Of a DNA stretch of 64,000 nucleotides, positions 31,209 through 42,057 are shown one piece after another; within the stretch, counting starts at the first letter, position 1; each line of letters starts with the position of its first letter. The DNA lies in the NCBI GenBank assembly GCA_033964015.1, contig CM066912.1, forward strand, positions 14,109,399 through 14,173,398, given 5' to 3'. The stretch comes from Scolanthus callimorphus. Its lineage: Eukaryota > Cnidaria > Anthozoa > Actiniaria > Edwardsiidae. The notes under the pieces were generated by a model that had not been told where the DNA came from, searched no databases, and was given only the letters and a program-made list of their open reading frames with translations. The translations under genes were made by a program, and so were the position numbers.

Positions 31209-31809
31209 TGCACTAGTCAATTGAAACCCCGGCCCCCCGACCCCGGGACATAGCGGGGGAGTAACGGGGACATGGCCGTGGAATTCGCTTTTGTACCGCC
31301 AGATTTCTCCGGGGGAACGGGGACAGTAACTATTTGCCAAATTGGCGGGGATTTTTAGCGGGGTTGTAACGCTCTTGTACTTACATGCGCTGCAAATGTA
31401 TGCAAGCAATTATGCTAGCATCGCAGCCAATATGGAAAATTTGCGACAGCTTTCGAAATTTTCGACGATCCGTGTATCAATTTTTTTATTTGTCGTCATT
31501 CCTGTTACCCATCAAACTTGGGATATCTCTATCATTGAGAGTGGTAGAGGTGTCGCTATCCCTTCGCTGAGATTTTTCACTCTTGGAGGATATGTTGAAT
31601 GTTCTGGTGTGAGCCGCACAGGCGCCGATCATCTTGAGGTAGGAACACTACAAAAAATGTACCATACACCGGGGCAATAGGGGAGGGGATTGTAACAGCA
31701 ACATTTTCCCCGGGGGCGGGAAAAAGTACAAAATGTAACACTGCACAAATGTTACATTCCCCGCTATGTCCCGGGGGTCGGGGGGCCGGGGTTTCAATTG
31801 ACTAGTGCA
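31209..31809. mobile_element. 601-bp PIF/Harbinger-like MITE
   Basis: TIRs of about 48 bp begin TGCACTAGTCAATTGAAACC and continue CCGGCCCCCCGACCCCGGGA; the right end is the complement ending GACTAGTGCA. The element is flanked by TTA on both sides (31206-31208 and 31810-31812), matching the 3-bp TWA duplications of PIF/Harbinger. The interior is unique and non-coding (a 112-codon frame at 31342 is unrecognised). A second, one-ended copy is at 59812. Confidence 0.85.
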
Positions 31810-31882
31810 TTAACCGTCTTAAGACTTTTACATATACTTAAGTAAAGCTTAACTTAGAAAGACTGCAATAGGATTAAGGATT

Positions 31883-32024
31883 TGTAATGGTTTTACTTTC
31901 AAATTTATATCCACTCGGACACAACGACAAAGATGGCTGTTCCCTACAAACTCTGAGTAAAACTACTGGAGCCCGCGGAGCATGCTGGGGCTTTTACGAG
32001 TCACGTAATACTCGCGTTACTACA
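31883..32024 (-). repeat. 3' LTR (element orientation)
   Basis: 142 bp, in element sense TGTAGTAACGCGAGTATTAC ... TTTGAAAGTAAAACCATTACA. It is identical to the other LTR. Confidence 0.96.
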
Positions 32025-32040
32025 TCCCTCCTTTCCTTGG
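32025..32040 (-). promoter_or_regulatory. Polypurine tract
   Basis: In element sense AAGGAAAGGAGGGA lies directly before the 3' LTR. It is the expected primer site for plus-strand DNA synthesis. Confidence 0.85.
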
Positions 32041-32179
32041 ATATAAACTAATACAGGAGCTAAACACTTGCTAGAGTTCAAAGTCCTAAATCACGAACGA
32101 TAACGATTAACGCAGTCCTTGTCCACTTAAATGTCTTATAAAATGTCAACTCTTTACTATATATATATAGCACTAACTG

Positions 32180-33811
32180 TCAGATTTCTTCGATTAGTCG
32201 TCTTGGCGGGCGGATTGTTCGCTTGGGTCTTGAAGCAATCTGTGATTGTGTACTGTTTCCCGGTGACTTGAGTGATGAGGTCTCCTCCTTATCAGCAGAG
32301 GCAGCAATGTCCTCGAAGCAGTCCTCATTGGCTTCATTCTCTATTTTGACCGCCTTCTTGGGAATACTGTGAAATAAAGACACATTTCTAGTCACTCGTG
32401 ATTCATCACCTCGCGTAGCAGTAACCATAGTTCCTTTTCTCTCCGTGACTACTAGTGGAGTCGGGTCGTAAGGTGTAGATAGCTTATTCTTCTTGGCTTG
32501 TTTTACTAAGACTGTGTCTCCAATACCAATCGGGTTTGGCTTGGCATGTCGTCGGCTGTCAGCGTAACGTTTCATGACGTTCTTGGCATCAGTGTCGCGT
32601 TTGCGCACATCATCATCATCGGGATGCGTGAAGGTTTCGGCTTCGGGCATTTTCGTTCGAGGATCACGACCGAATAGCAGACGGTAAGGTACGAATCCGG
32701 TACTTGCATGTGGAGTAGAACGGTATGCACGTAAGAACTGATTCATAGCATAGACCCAACTTTGGCCTTGAATCTTAGCAGATGTGATAGCTTTCATGAG
32801 CGGCTTGTTGAATCTCTCTACTTGGCCATTAGCTTGAGCCCATACTGGAGTAACTTTGCGACGTCGTATGCCGCAGGACTTAAGATAGTTGTCCCATTCT
32901 AGACCATTGAAAGGGGGACCACCGTCCGATTTGACTACTTCCGGATAGCCGTATGCACAGAACACTTTGTCGACGAGCGGTATAACAGTTTCTGCGCCGG
33001 TGGAACGAACAACTTCAACAATAGGATAGCGAGAGTATTCATCAGTGATAACAAGTAACAACTGACCTGACGGTAATGGTCCGCAAAAGTCGATACTGAT
33101 GTTAAGCCAGGGTCCACGTGGTAGCTTGGTCATGTTTAGCGGTTCTTCGTGCTTTCTTGTGGTGTTTGCTTGACATGGAATACACATTCGCACGGCATCT
33201 TCCACGGCTGAGTCGATACCTGGGAACCATACCTTGCTTCTGATCAGGGCTGTGGTTTTACTTACACCTTGATGACCTTCGTGGGCTAACTGTACAGCTC
33301 GTGCTTGCAGTGATCCGGGTATTACAATTCGTGCGTTCCTGAGCACCACATTTGCGTCGCGGTTAACGGTAAGCTCATCTCGGATACTTTGGAATTGACG
33401 CAGTGCATTCTGGTCAACGTCATAACTGCTTACGTCATGCCAGCGTCCGGTGCGGCATAGTTCTATAACAGCCTGAAGTACTTTGTCATTTTCCGTCGCT
33501 GTCTGAACGTCTTCAAGAGTAATTGCATTCGGTACGGATGTCTGTGAGACAAAATCGACATATTCTTCTGCCATCTTTTCTTCGCGGCTTGACCTGATGT
33601 TCTTGTTGGCAGGGTGTCTTGACATGTAGTCAGCTGGGTTGTTCTTTCCTGGGGCGTACTCAATCCTTAGGTCGTATGGTTGAAGTCTGAGTGACCATCG
33701 TGATATCCTCAGTGGTGGATGTGGTTTGTTCCAGATGTGTACAAGTGGCTTGTGATCGGTGATTACTGTGAATGAGGATCCACGTACATAGATGTCAAAA
33801 TGTTCGCAGGC
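32180..33811 (-). pseudogene. Integrase region of gypsy pol
   Basis: This segment downstream of the second stop encodes the end of RNase H/tether and the integrase. Counting from the internal Met at 33625, a zinc-binding HEGH (115-118) and CIPC (148-151) pair precedes the catalytic core with Asp179 (SIDF), Asp234 (KSDGG) and Glu270 (GQVERF). The second Asp and the Glu are 35 residues apart, as in D,D35E integrases. The C-terminal tail ends in an RPKRTIRPPRR basic stretch and no chromodomain is evident. It is in the same frame as the upstream parts, so it was one polyprotein. The catalytic residues are intact, but the upstream stops should prevent translation from the Gag start. Confidence 0.93.
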
Positions 33812-34198
33812 TTATACGATAGCCAAAGCTTCGCGCTCGGTTTGCGAGTACCGTGTCTCGACGTCTGTGAGTGCGCGGCTACCGTAGGCTACGGGTCTGT
33901 CTTCTTGAACTAGGATACCTGCGACACCAACGGGACTCGCGTCTACGACGATCTTGGTTTCTTTGTGCGGTGAGAAGTACGGCATTGATGTGGCTGCGGC
34001 GAGTGCGGATTTGACTTGATTGAACGCGTCGATCTGTGGTTGTTCCCACTTCCACGTTTCGTCACTTCGTGTGAGTTTGCGAAGCGGTTTGGCGATAGTT
34101 GCGAAATTCTGGATGAAACGAGCACTGTACTGAGCCATGCCGAGAAAAGAACGGACTTCGGTCGGATTCTGAGGTGCAGCGGCATCCTGGAGTGCTTA
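33812..34198 (-). pseudogene. RNase H region of gypsy pol between two stops
   Basis: This region lies between the in-frame TAA codons at 34196-34198 and 33812-33814. It has the RT-connection signature FLGMAQYSARFI and the RNase H start VVDASPVGVAGILVQ (catalytic Asp), then TEREALAIV with the conserved Glu. Both stops are in frame with Gag upstream and integrase downstream, so nonsense substitution rather than frameshift is the cause. The lysine context at the first stop is consistent with one substitution. Autonomous activity would need readthrough or help in trans. Confidence 0.92.
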
Positions 34199-36271
34199 GA
34201 CTTTTTCGGGAGCTGGGGCGAGGCCGTTCGCGGAGAATATGTACCCGAAAAACTCAATGCTTGGCTTGTTGAACTCGCACTTCTTTGCATTCACGGTTAA
34301 ACCGGACTCATGAAGTCTGCGGAGCGTCTGGTCGAGCGCTGTGTCGTGTTCTTTCTGAGTTCTGCCAAATACGATGATGTCGTCACTCACGTTCCGTGCT
34401 CCGGGAATATCTGCAATCAGCGTCTGGATTGTATGCTGAAATACCTCGGCAGCGGAGTTGATTCCGAAGCTAAGCCTCTTATACTGGTACAGACCGATGT
34501 GTGTCGAGAACGTGGTGATGTATCTGCAGGATGGGTGGAGCTTGAGTTGATGGTAACCGGATTTCAGATCGAGTTTGCTAAAAACAACAGCGCCGTTAAG
34601 GTCAGCGGTGAGTTCTTCGATGGTCGGTGTGATATGCCTCGTTCGCAGGATCGCATGATTTGCGTCTCTCATGACAACACAAAGTCTTATTTCGTCTGGA
34701 CTCTTAGGTTTGGGTGGGGTGACTATTCGGGATACCCATTCGGTGGGACCTGAGACTTTCTCTATTATGTCTTCCTGTTCCAATTTCTTAATTTCTGCGG
34801 CTACCCTATCGCGCATGTGAAATGGCGTTCGGTCATGTTTACGCGCAACTGGCGGTACAGTTTTGTCAATGTGAAGAGTTACTTCAGTGTTGTTAAGACA
34901 CCCGATTCCATTTAAGATGCCGGGGTACTTTGCTAAAAGTTTCTCTGGGACCGAAATTTCAGGGCTTCGGGAGAGGTGGTTCACACCAATGGAAAGCACT
35001 CCTAATTTTTCCGCAGTTTCTCTTCCTAGGAGTGGGGGCGAGTTACCAGGGACAACAAGAAAATCAGCCTGGACGGGCTCACGGTCTTCAATACAGACAG
35101 GAACTGAAACGAGTTGATGACAGGGAATAGGCGCGGAGCCATACGGATGTATGCGGCGGCGACAGTTTTTGAGGGGCGTGCCAACTTCTTCTAGTCGCTT
35201 AGCGATAGCAGTGTTTATAGTATTACATGAAGTGCCAGAGTCAATAATAATGTCTACATTAACACCGTTTATAAATACTGAAATGCTATTGTGGCTATCT
35301 AGCGCATATGCGTACTCATCAGAGTAGGAATCATCATCATCGATGGTGTCACGCTCGTCACGCACTGTTCCTTCGGCAGCGTCGCCTACATAACGCACGC
35401 TGGACTTTTTGGGCGGAGCGCTCGTGTTAGGTGCTCGTGTTAGGGAATTCGTGTTAGGTGTGCGCTGATTTTGATTGGCGTGTGACGTAGAACGACATAC
35501 AGACGCGAAATGACCGACTTTGTTACATTTGTGACACGTCACGCCACGCGAGCACCGACAGTCACGTCCCACATGACCTTTAAGACCGCATCTAGAGCAA
35601 GTCAGGGGGTTCTGGGGTGGCTTCGGGTGGGCAGATCTGCCCTTATTGTACTGTTTATTATGTCTACTTCTGGACGGCCCAGAACCTGACTGTTTGACTG
35701 AATAAACACTGGAATATTGGTTATCATTTGAGATCTGGCGTGACTGGCTCTCTGAAGCTTCCATGGCTTGAGCTAGTACTAGGGTACGGGCAAGGGTCAA
35801 TCCAATCTCAGCGAGAAGTTTAGTGCGGAGTTTTTGCGAAATACAATTGTCAATTATTTGATCACGGATGAAATCGTCCACGCTTTCAGCTGGGAATTCA
35901 CATAGTGCCGCTAATTGGCGTAATCTAGTGGTAAATTGACTGATCGATTCGCCGTCTTTTTGTTTTTCCTTGCGGAAAGCGTGTCGGTTGTAAGAGGTAT
36001 TTTTACGCGGACTAAAATACTCATCTAATTTCTCTTTGGCTGTTTTGTAGTCCTCTCCGGTGCTTGTGAGGGTGAAAAAGATATCTTGTACTTCGGCTCC
36101 GGCGGTGTGCAGAAGTAAATGGCGTTTCTGTTTGTCATCTTTGTAACCTGTTGCACTTGAAAACAGCTCGAAACTTCGGATCCACTTTTCCCATCGCTGG
36201 GCAACGGAATTTTGATCTCCATGCGGGTCAAATGCAGCTATCGGACTTACGGCGGCTATCGGGATAGACAT
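34199..36271 (-). pseudogene. Gag-protease-RT region of gypsy element
   Basis: I start it at the ATG at 36271 because the longer open frame runs into the LTR and begins with a non-ATG codon. About 691 residues remain before the first stop. Domains by residue from this Met: retrotransposon Gag around 25-170 (RWEKWIRSF, then SQFTTRLRQLA); two CCHC knuckles at 225-238 (CSRCGLKGHVGRDC) and 246-259 (CHKCNKVGHFASVC); protease IIDSGTSCNTI around 342; RT with LDLKSGYHQ (first Asp about 568) and active site NVSDDIIVFG (627-631). The usual Y(I/V)DD is SDD here, typical in my memory of K02A2.6-like elements. Acidic Ser/Asp stretch near 310. Capsid-RNA packaging, polyprotein cleavage and reverse transcription are the family roles. 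Confidence 0.95.
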
Positions 36272-36288
36272 GGGTTCGGTACTGAGCT

Positions 36289-36310
36289 TCTGAGCTTCTC
36301 TCGTCGCCAA
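36289..36310 (-). promoter_or_regulatory. Primer binding site
   Basis: Directly after the 5' LTR in element sense is TTGGCGACGAGAGAAGCTC. TGGCGACGAG is a plausible complement to a tRNA 3' end (TGG for CCA). I do not assign the tRNA. Confidence 0.7.
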
Positions 36311-36452
36311 TGTAATGGTTTTACTTTCAAATTTATATCCACTCGGACACAACGACAAAGATGGCTGTTCCCTACAAACTCTGAGTAAAACTACTGGAGC
36401 CCGCGGAGCATGCTGGGGCTTTTACGAGTCACGTAATACTCGCGTTACTACA
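36311..36452 (-). repeat. 5' LTR (element orientation)
   Basis: 142 bp, identical to 31883-32024. It would contain the element's promoter. No TATA box stands out apart from TTTATATCC near the start of the plus-strand reading. Confidence 0.96.
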
Positions 36453-36498
36453 GGATTAATAATCTAACTTAACTTTTCCTTTCTTTGTTATTATACCA

Positions 36499-38200
36499 GC
36501 ACTAGTTTGAAAGATGGGGAAGCCAAGGTTTAACATAGGACTCCGAGCAAGTAAAGAAGGTTGAAAGAAATATAAAAGAAATATAAAAGACATCCATTTG
36601 GCAAAAGAAGAGCTACAGCAATTAAAGTCCAAGTTAGGAAGTCTGAAAAAGGAGGTAAATTAATTATTTAACTCTTGTGTGTTAATTAGGACTAAGGGCA
36701 AAAGAGAGTTATCTGACTGCATTTGTTTCATGCTGCATAATTTTTTTATAATAAAAAAGCGTGACTTTGTTGGTGCTGAATGCTGGACATAATAATCTTT
36801 ATTCATGATGCTGACAGATCTGTTTCATGTAGATGTTTGTATTTGTAGTTTCCTTTAATTATTCATTTATTGCTAAAATACCATTGTTCAATTATTTTAG
36901 AGAGGCCTTGTACTCAATGAGATGGTGCACTTGCCCAGAGCAAACACTAATACAAGCCAACGGTGCTAAACACAACAACTCTGATGAAGCTGACCTCTCA
37001 CTGCATCTTTCCAAATCACGAAGGTGTGTATAGATTAAAGGAAAACAGTGCTATTAAAGATCCTGTGTCTGATGGGCGTGACGAATAGTTTTGTAGCCCA
37101 TAAAACTCTATGCAAATGAGGTGACGGTAAAAGTAGTGAACTTAATCCATTTAAAACTAGTTGAATATCGATCCATCCTTTGGTCTAAAACTGATTTATA
37201 TGAAGAGAAGTCATAGAACAACAAACTAATGGTGTTATTTTAAAGTTACATACAACATACTTGTTGCCTCAATTCAGATAATATAATTATTCCTTTCATA
37301 CTTTTGGTAGTAATTCTGCACATGCACTTGGTTTAGTGAGAAAAGTTTCACTGTTGTAAACAATCAAAAGTAATTATCACATGATTTGAATTGGGAGGCA
37401 ACAAGATGTAAATTCACCAGTTTGCTCTATTGATTTTTGTTCAGATCATGTCAATATTTTTTCTTGTCCAGGTGCAGAGAAATAAACCTCTTTCACTTGG
37501 GCATATACTTCCCATTTCAGATCATGTGGCATTCATTTTAATAATTTTTCTCTGTTTGGCATGCTTCAATATTCATTTATCCTTCGATGCGTAGCATAAA
37601 CAAAGAAAGACCACTCATGGGAATGCCTAGTGATCTGAAAATGGAAAAACAAACTGTCATTATGTCCCTGCCTTTCTTAGATGAAGTGGAATAAAAGGCT
37701 TCACATTTTTCAAACCTGAGGCATCCATTTGAGCTAAAACTGGGTAAATGACAGAAAGAAATACCGTTTGCTAGCATTAATTATGCATGCCAGTAAATCT
37801 ACCTGTACATGCTTTCTCTAGGAGAAAGACATCACAGCTTGGAAGGATAATACATTCCACTTCAAACCGCACATCAGAGGAACAAAACCGAGATGCAAGG
37901 GCTGGCCTTTGGCTGACATTGACCAATTGTAAAAGTAATAAAGAACTTTCAAGCTATATCAGATGCTCTTGCAGGGTTAGCAATAATATTTTGCCAGATA
38001 TTGTCAATAAGAAGATAGTAGCCTATGAAAAAAACATGGAAAACACTGTAAGATCTGTGAAAGTATTTTTATAGTGGAGGGCTAATGACTAGACGTAAAT
38101 ATGAAAAAGTGACTAAGGTTTCTTCTAATGTTTACAAGGGTTCAGGGAAAGGAAAAGGAAAGAAGCATGTTATAAAACACCGCCAAACCTTTGGAAAGCA
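36499..38200 (+). pseudogene. 5' part of unclassified element-protein gene (copy 1)
   Basis: Three exon-like blocks are visible. Block 1 (36499-36654) follows a splice-acceptor-like CCAGCACTAG, opens with ATGGGGAAGCCAAGG at 36514, has one TGA, and encodes a coiled-coil-like LAKEELQQLKSKLGSLKKE before GTAAAT. Block 2 is about 36899-37033. Block 3 (37787-38200) contains NTVRSVKVF and, after a frameshift at the T run near 38069, GGLMTRRKYEKV. This parallels NICRSLKVLY and CLFSKEKYKSD in the fuller copy at 54050-54140. It is cut off at 38228 by head motif 7. The gypsy element lies just upstream. Function unknown; it is probably a transposon-encoded protein. Confidence 0.5.
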
Positions 38201-38228
38201 TTTTTTTTCTGCCAATATTTATTGAGTA

Positions 38229-38267
38229 TAATATATAGATTTAGCCACTGGCTAAAAGCGGAGCTCC
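38229..38267 (+). repeat. Head motif 7
   Basis: TAATATATAG, TTTAGCCACTGGCTAAA, AGCGGAGCTCC, CGGTTACATG. It begins a 760-bp body shared with 58069-59070. Confidence 0.88.
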
Positions 38268-38990
38268 CGGTTACATGTTTCCGTGAGAATAAAACATGGT
38301 TGTCATGGGTACATTGTTTGTCACTGTGGACTGGCTGTGTGGAAGACTATGACCTACCCAATGGAATGATTCTAACAAAGCACAAACATGCCATAAATAG
38401 AAAAGCCAATATATTCATAAAAGATAGAAAATACCCACCATGGAATGAGCAGAGAAATTCAGAAAAGTTGGTTGTCAATTTTGGTATTTGTATTTATCCT
38501 GCTTTGTATGTATTGGAAATTCCAATGGTAAGGGAAGGAATGGTAAGGGAAGGGCCATCCCAATTCGTGAGCTTTTCAGGGGAGGGACCATTTCCATTAC
38601 ATTAATGGTCCTTTTAAGAGCTACCACTTTATGAGTTGCGGAATTGTTCTCGGAGGGCTTGGAACATAACATTACCCAAAGGTGAGTGAAGAGTTGTACC
38701 TTTCCTAGTCGATCCCATGCACATTACATGGATGTTTCCCTATAAGACGCATGAGAGGACATTTTTTTTAATTGTGTGGTCCCAGAAAATATCCATACCC
38801 CTCCCTCTCGAAAGGTTGGTAAAAATACAGTACTTGTATGGAAAAGATCAGGTAAATTGATCCCCTTCCGTCCAGAATTTCCATGGGGAGGGGTATGGAT
38901 ATATTGTGGAACCACACTTTGCTGAAATTCCCAAAGAAAAAAAACTACCTACCCTATGTCCAAAACCCATCATGTATGATGTATGGTTAA
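38229..38990 (+). mobile_element. Head-family element without satellite (copy F1)
   Basis: After the head, the block order CATGGTTGTCATGGGTACAT, AATGGAATGATTCTAAC, GCTTTTCAGGGGAGGG, TTGGAACA, TTTCCTAG, CCATCATG parallels 58069-59070. No tail is identified. An inner hairpin GGTATGGATAT / ATATCCATACC at about 38785-38905 is present. The body is not satellite, so the same head is associated with at least two kinds of interior. Confidence 0.65.
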
Positions 38991-40159
38991 TTTGGTTAAC
39001 ACAATGATGTAACAAAATATTTTATCAAGCTGGAGATTTATATTGTGCAAATGAGGAGTCTTCAGTTCATGGAAATCTAGAGCAAGTAATCTATTGTTTT
39101 AATGTTCACAAACCAGATGATATAACAATCATGGATACATTTTCTTTTCAAAAACACAAGACAGAGTCATGAGCAGGCTATACTAATTTTTATGTATAAT
39201 ATCATCTTAGTACCTCAGCTATAATTGAATTGCAGCAGCATTGCATTCTCACTAGCTGGCATAGGCTAATTGTAGACAAAGTTGGTTGATGCATTTACAT
39301 CGCCTTAAATAATAAAAGCACTGCAAATGCATTAAACTGATTCTTGACAAGTATTTAGAAATCAGAATACATAGACATAGATAGTCATTATTGTGACAGT
39401 ACACCATGGGATGCATGTGCCGTTATTACAATAAAGTATTAAAAAAGTGTAATAAATGTAAAAAAGAAAAGAAAGAGGAGACAAGGCGATGCCATTACAT
39501 AATTGTATTCTAATTCATGGATGGCAGGGGGGAGGAGGGGGTGGGGTAGCCCTTGCCCCTCCACTGTTTTCTGTAAAGTTTTCCCTCTTATCTCTCATTG
39601 CCATACATAGTCTCTTATGAACTTCAAAGTCTGTTCTGCAGTCCATGTAAAACTATTTATATAATTTTGGCCTGTCCAAGAGCCATTTCTGGCTGCTGCT
39701 TTGTCGCTGAAATTGAAAGAGAAAAGCAATAAGTATGATGAAGCTTAAAGACAAATCTTCTATTTTCCAGTCTTAAATAATACCATGCATGGCTAATTGG
39801 ATACTATACATGTACATTTTAGTGATGAATTCATGAAATCAAGAATGAATGAAATGATTTCTAATTGTTTAGTCTATGATTGACTAATTCCATCTCATTC
39901 AGTTTCGAGAGTGGTTTTCCTAGACCCGTGAAGACATATAATATTCAAAGTGTAGTTGTCAAGACAGCACATTAGAGAACAAAGAAATTAGAGTGCATTA
40001 GTGCTAAGTATGCTATTTCACGGATTTATCAAAACCAGTTTACTGTATTTGGCACATCAGATATAATATTAAGGAATGTTAAAGAGTGGAGGCCAAGAGG
40101 TGTCCATGGAGAAGAAGAACCGGGATGCTTGACATGGTAAAGGATGCAAATTGCATCAC
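38991..40159. other. No supported gene
   Basis: AT-rich sequence with a purine-rich stretch at 39425-39480 and a GGGGGGAGGAGGGGGTGGGG tract near 39530. No open frame or repeat terminus of note. Confidence 0.3.
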
Positions 40160-40370
40160 CACCGAAGAGACAGGAAATTCCAGAGGGGTGGGGGCAGGTC
40201 AATTACCTGATTTCTTCCATACAAGTACTGTATTTTCCTTTGGAAATATCAGATGGGTAGGGAGATCACTTTTTCAACACCTGCTCTGTGTGTGTGTGGA
40301 GGGGAGGGGGGGGGGAGGTATTTTCTGGAAGCACACATTGAAAAAAGATTTGAAGCATTTCAATCTGTCA
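40160..40370 (-). repeat. Inverted fragment of the F1 body
   Basis: TTACCTGATTTCTTCCATAC, AAGTACTGTATTTT and GGTATTTTCTGGAAGCACAC are the reverse complement, in order, of 38765-38900. It includes a G-rich run (GGAGGGGAGGGGGGGGGGAG). Confidence 0.65.
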
Positions 40371-40539
40371 TTTCAAGGGTAAAACAGTACTTGATGATTT
40401 GGTTGTTTTACATTTTTCCAAAGGTTATTTGTTTGACATCTTTTTGCCAAAAAATATTTACATGACCAGAACCTAAATTCTAGATGCAATCACAAAAATC
40501 TTGTCAGTAATGTATGCTCAGTATAGATTGAGTTATGTT

Positions 40540-40640
40540 ATAATAAATAATAATTTATTGATTTATAGTGTGCGTTTTAACATATAATGATCAAAAGCGC
40601 ATTACACGGTATCTAACTATTAATATAATCTAACTCACAT
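40540..40640 (-). repeat. SINE-like 3' module
   Basis: TTTATAGTGTGCGTTTTAAC, ATATAATGATCAAAAGCGC and ATTACACGG parallel the 3' module of the SINE at 63117-63200 (GCACTTGTATAACGCAAATT, ATCATATGAATATGTTC, AAATGCGGTTTACA). No tRNA head is present. It is probably a 5'-truncated copy. Confidence 0.5.
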
Positions 40641-40728
40641 ATTATGTACAATTTAAAATATATATACAATAAAATATAGGGATAATGGTAGATACAAAGA
40701 TAATGAATAATATAAAATACATAAATTA

Positions 40729-40990
40729 TTACTGTGCGACTACGTCAACCGGGCCATTTTGTAGCAAGTTAGCCAATCAGAAAGCGAGTACAGAACAAAG
40801 GATCTTGACTTTCTTGAGATCTCAGACGTCGAAATATTCGCTTTTCTCTTAAAATTGTGAAAATTATGAGCAGAAATAACTTCAAAACACTTAATTACTC
40901 ATTGTCAGATGTATTGCAAGTAATAATGGTTTGAATCTCTAAATGACAAACTTTTTACGGGATGGCCCGGTTGATGTAGCCGCACAGTAA
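40729..40990. mobile_element. 262-bp TIR MITE
   Basis: The ends TTACTGTGCGACTACGTCAA plus CCGGGCCAT and the complement ATGGCCCGGTTGATGTAGC plus CGCACAGTAA form TIRs of about 30 bp. The interior has a TAGCCAATCAGAAAGCGAG CCAAT box and no coding. No target duplication assigned. Confidence 0.82.
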
Positions 40991-41084
40991 AAAGTTATAT
41001 TTAATATATTGACAATTCTGATAGCTCAAAATTGTTTCTTTAAGATGTTCTAGGGCTTAATTTTTAAGCAGGAGCTGAAAAACT

Positions 41085-41420
41085 CTACTTAAAATTATAC
41101 TTATGAGTTTGATAGGAATACAAGAAAATATTTGAGAGGTAATCTGGGATTCCTCCATTTTGGGTTTTGTACATCATCAATGCTAGCTGTTTGTCCCTCC
41201 TGGTCTCAAGATTGTCCCACTCCAGCTCATTAAGTAAATCCCTTGACCGTTTATCATAATTTGAGAAGGTCAAAACCCTGGCTGCCCTGTTTTGGAGTAT
41301 CTGGAGGGTGTTTGCCATCCCTTTGCCACATGTCCCCCATACAGCACTACAGTAATGAAAATATGGCTGTATGAGGGAGTTAAAGTCCTGAATGGATGCA
41401 AATACAATGTTGTTGTTTCT
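41085..41420 (-). pseudogene. LINE reverse transcriptase C-terminal fragment
   Basis: The minus-strand frame reads DFNSLIQPYFHYCSAVWG, then LQILQNRAARVLTF, RSRDLLNELEWDNLETRR and LALMMYKTQNGGIPDYL, ending at a stop near 41085. This is the conserved region after the RT catalytic domain in CR1/Jockey-like non-LTR elements (YFDYCSxVWG, LQNRAAR, WxxLExRR signatures). The frame is open to about 41405 and is not obviously disrupted. The active-site part of RT, the endonuclease and the 5' end are missing, as expected for a truncated LINE copy. It is not functional alone. Confidence 0.9.
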
Positions 41421-41640
41421 GCATTCACTAAATTAACATGCTACCTATGCCAAAATGAAATTTTTGATCCCAGTTGGGAAATTCACACATTCCCACTTGG
41501 ATCTCAGATTTAAGCTTCGATCCAACCTGAGTTTTCATTTAGGTCAGATATAAACACCTTGGATATCTTAAATAGTCCAGACTGGTATTATCTTCCCTTC
41601 AGGGTCATACTACCTCCCAAACAGTTGGGATAACACAGGG

Positions 41641-42057
41641 GCGGAAGAGCACCCTAAAAAGTGGGGGTGCCGAACAGGCAAAAAATGAAGTGTGGATGTA
41701 ATTTCTATTTTCCATGTTTTCACCTCACATATATTTTGATGAAAATATGTCACAATGTAATCTTAACCCCTACTGAGCCTAATGTCACAACAGAAACAAA
41801 TAAAACAACAAACAAAAAGGTTCTTCTGTTCCTTTTCTTTTTTATGTGTAAATACAAAAAAATATATAGTTTCAAAAAGCTCAGCCCGCACTGAACCTGG
41901 GTCCACAGCTATTTAGGATTACAGTTTAGTGTTTATATTACCTGGGTACTAGTTTTATGTTACAGATGTACTGTACCAGTGTTATTATGATGCACAAAAA
42001 TAAGTGTTCAATAATAAAACTCAATTAGGGAAACCTTTGTTTTTTGGGCATAGAAAC
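41641..42057 (+). repeat. 417-bp duplicated block X, copy 1
   Basis: It starts GCGGAAGAGCACCCTAAAAA and ends TTTTTTGGGCATAGAAAC. It is nearly identical to 42752-43168. The second half is part of the 298-bp tandem unit. An open frame through it (GVPNRQKMKC...) appears twice only because the block is duplicated. Confidence 0.93.

Larger units (their letters stand above)
31883..36452 (-). mobile_element. Ty3/gypsy LTR retrotransposon (K02A2.6-like), 4.57 kb
   Basis: Two 142-bp LTRs (31883-32024, 36311-36452) are identical as far as I can read, and start TG and end CA. The 5-bp target duplication GGATT is at 31878-31882 and 36453-36457. Coding is on the minus strand in one frame: Gag with two CCHC knuckles, aspartic protease, RT, RNase H, integrase. 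Two in-frame TAA codons (plus-strand TTA at 34196-34198 and 33812-33814) split it. Gag-protease-RT-RNaseH-integrase order places it in Ty3/gypsy. Identical LTRs mean a very recent insertion. The element lies in an intron-like part of the pseudogene that begins at 36499. Confidence 0.97.

Noticed and set aside
36272..36358. 29 extra codons at the start of the gypsy Gag frame
   Set aside because: They run into the LTR and begin with a non-ATG codon. The ATG at 36271 is the better start.
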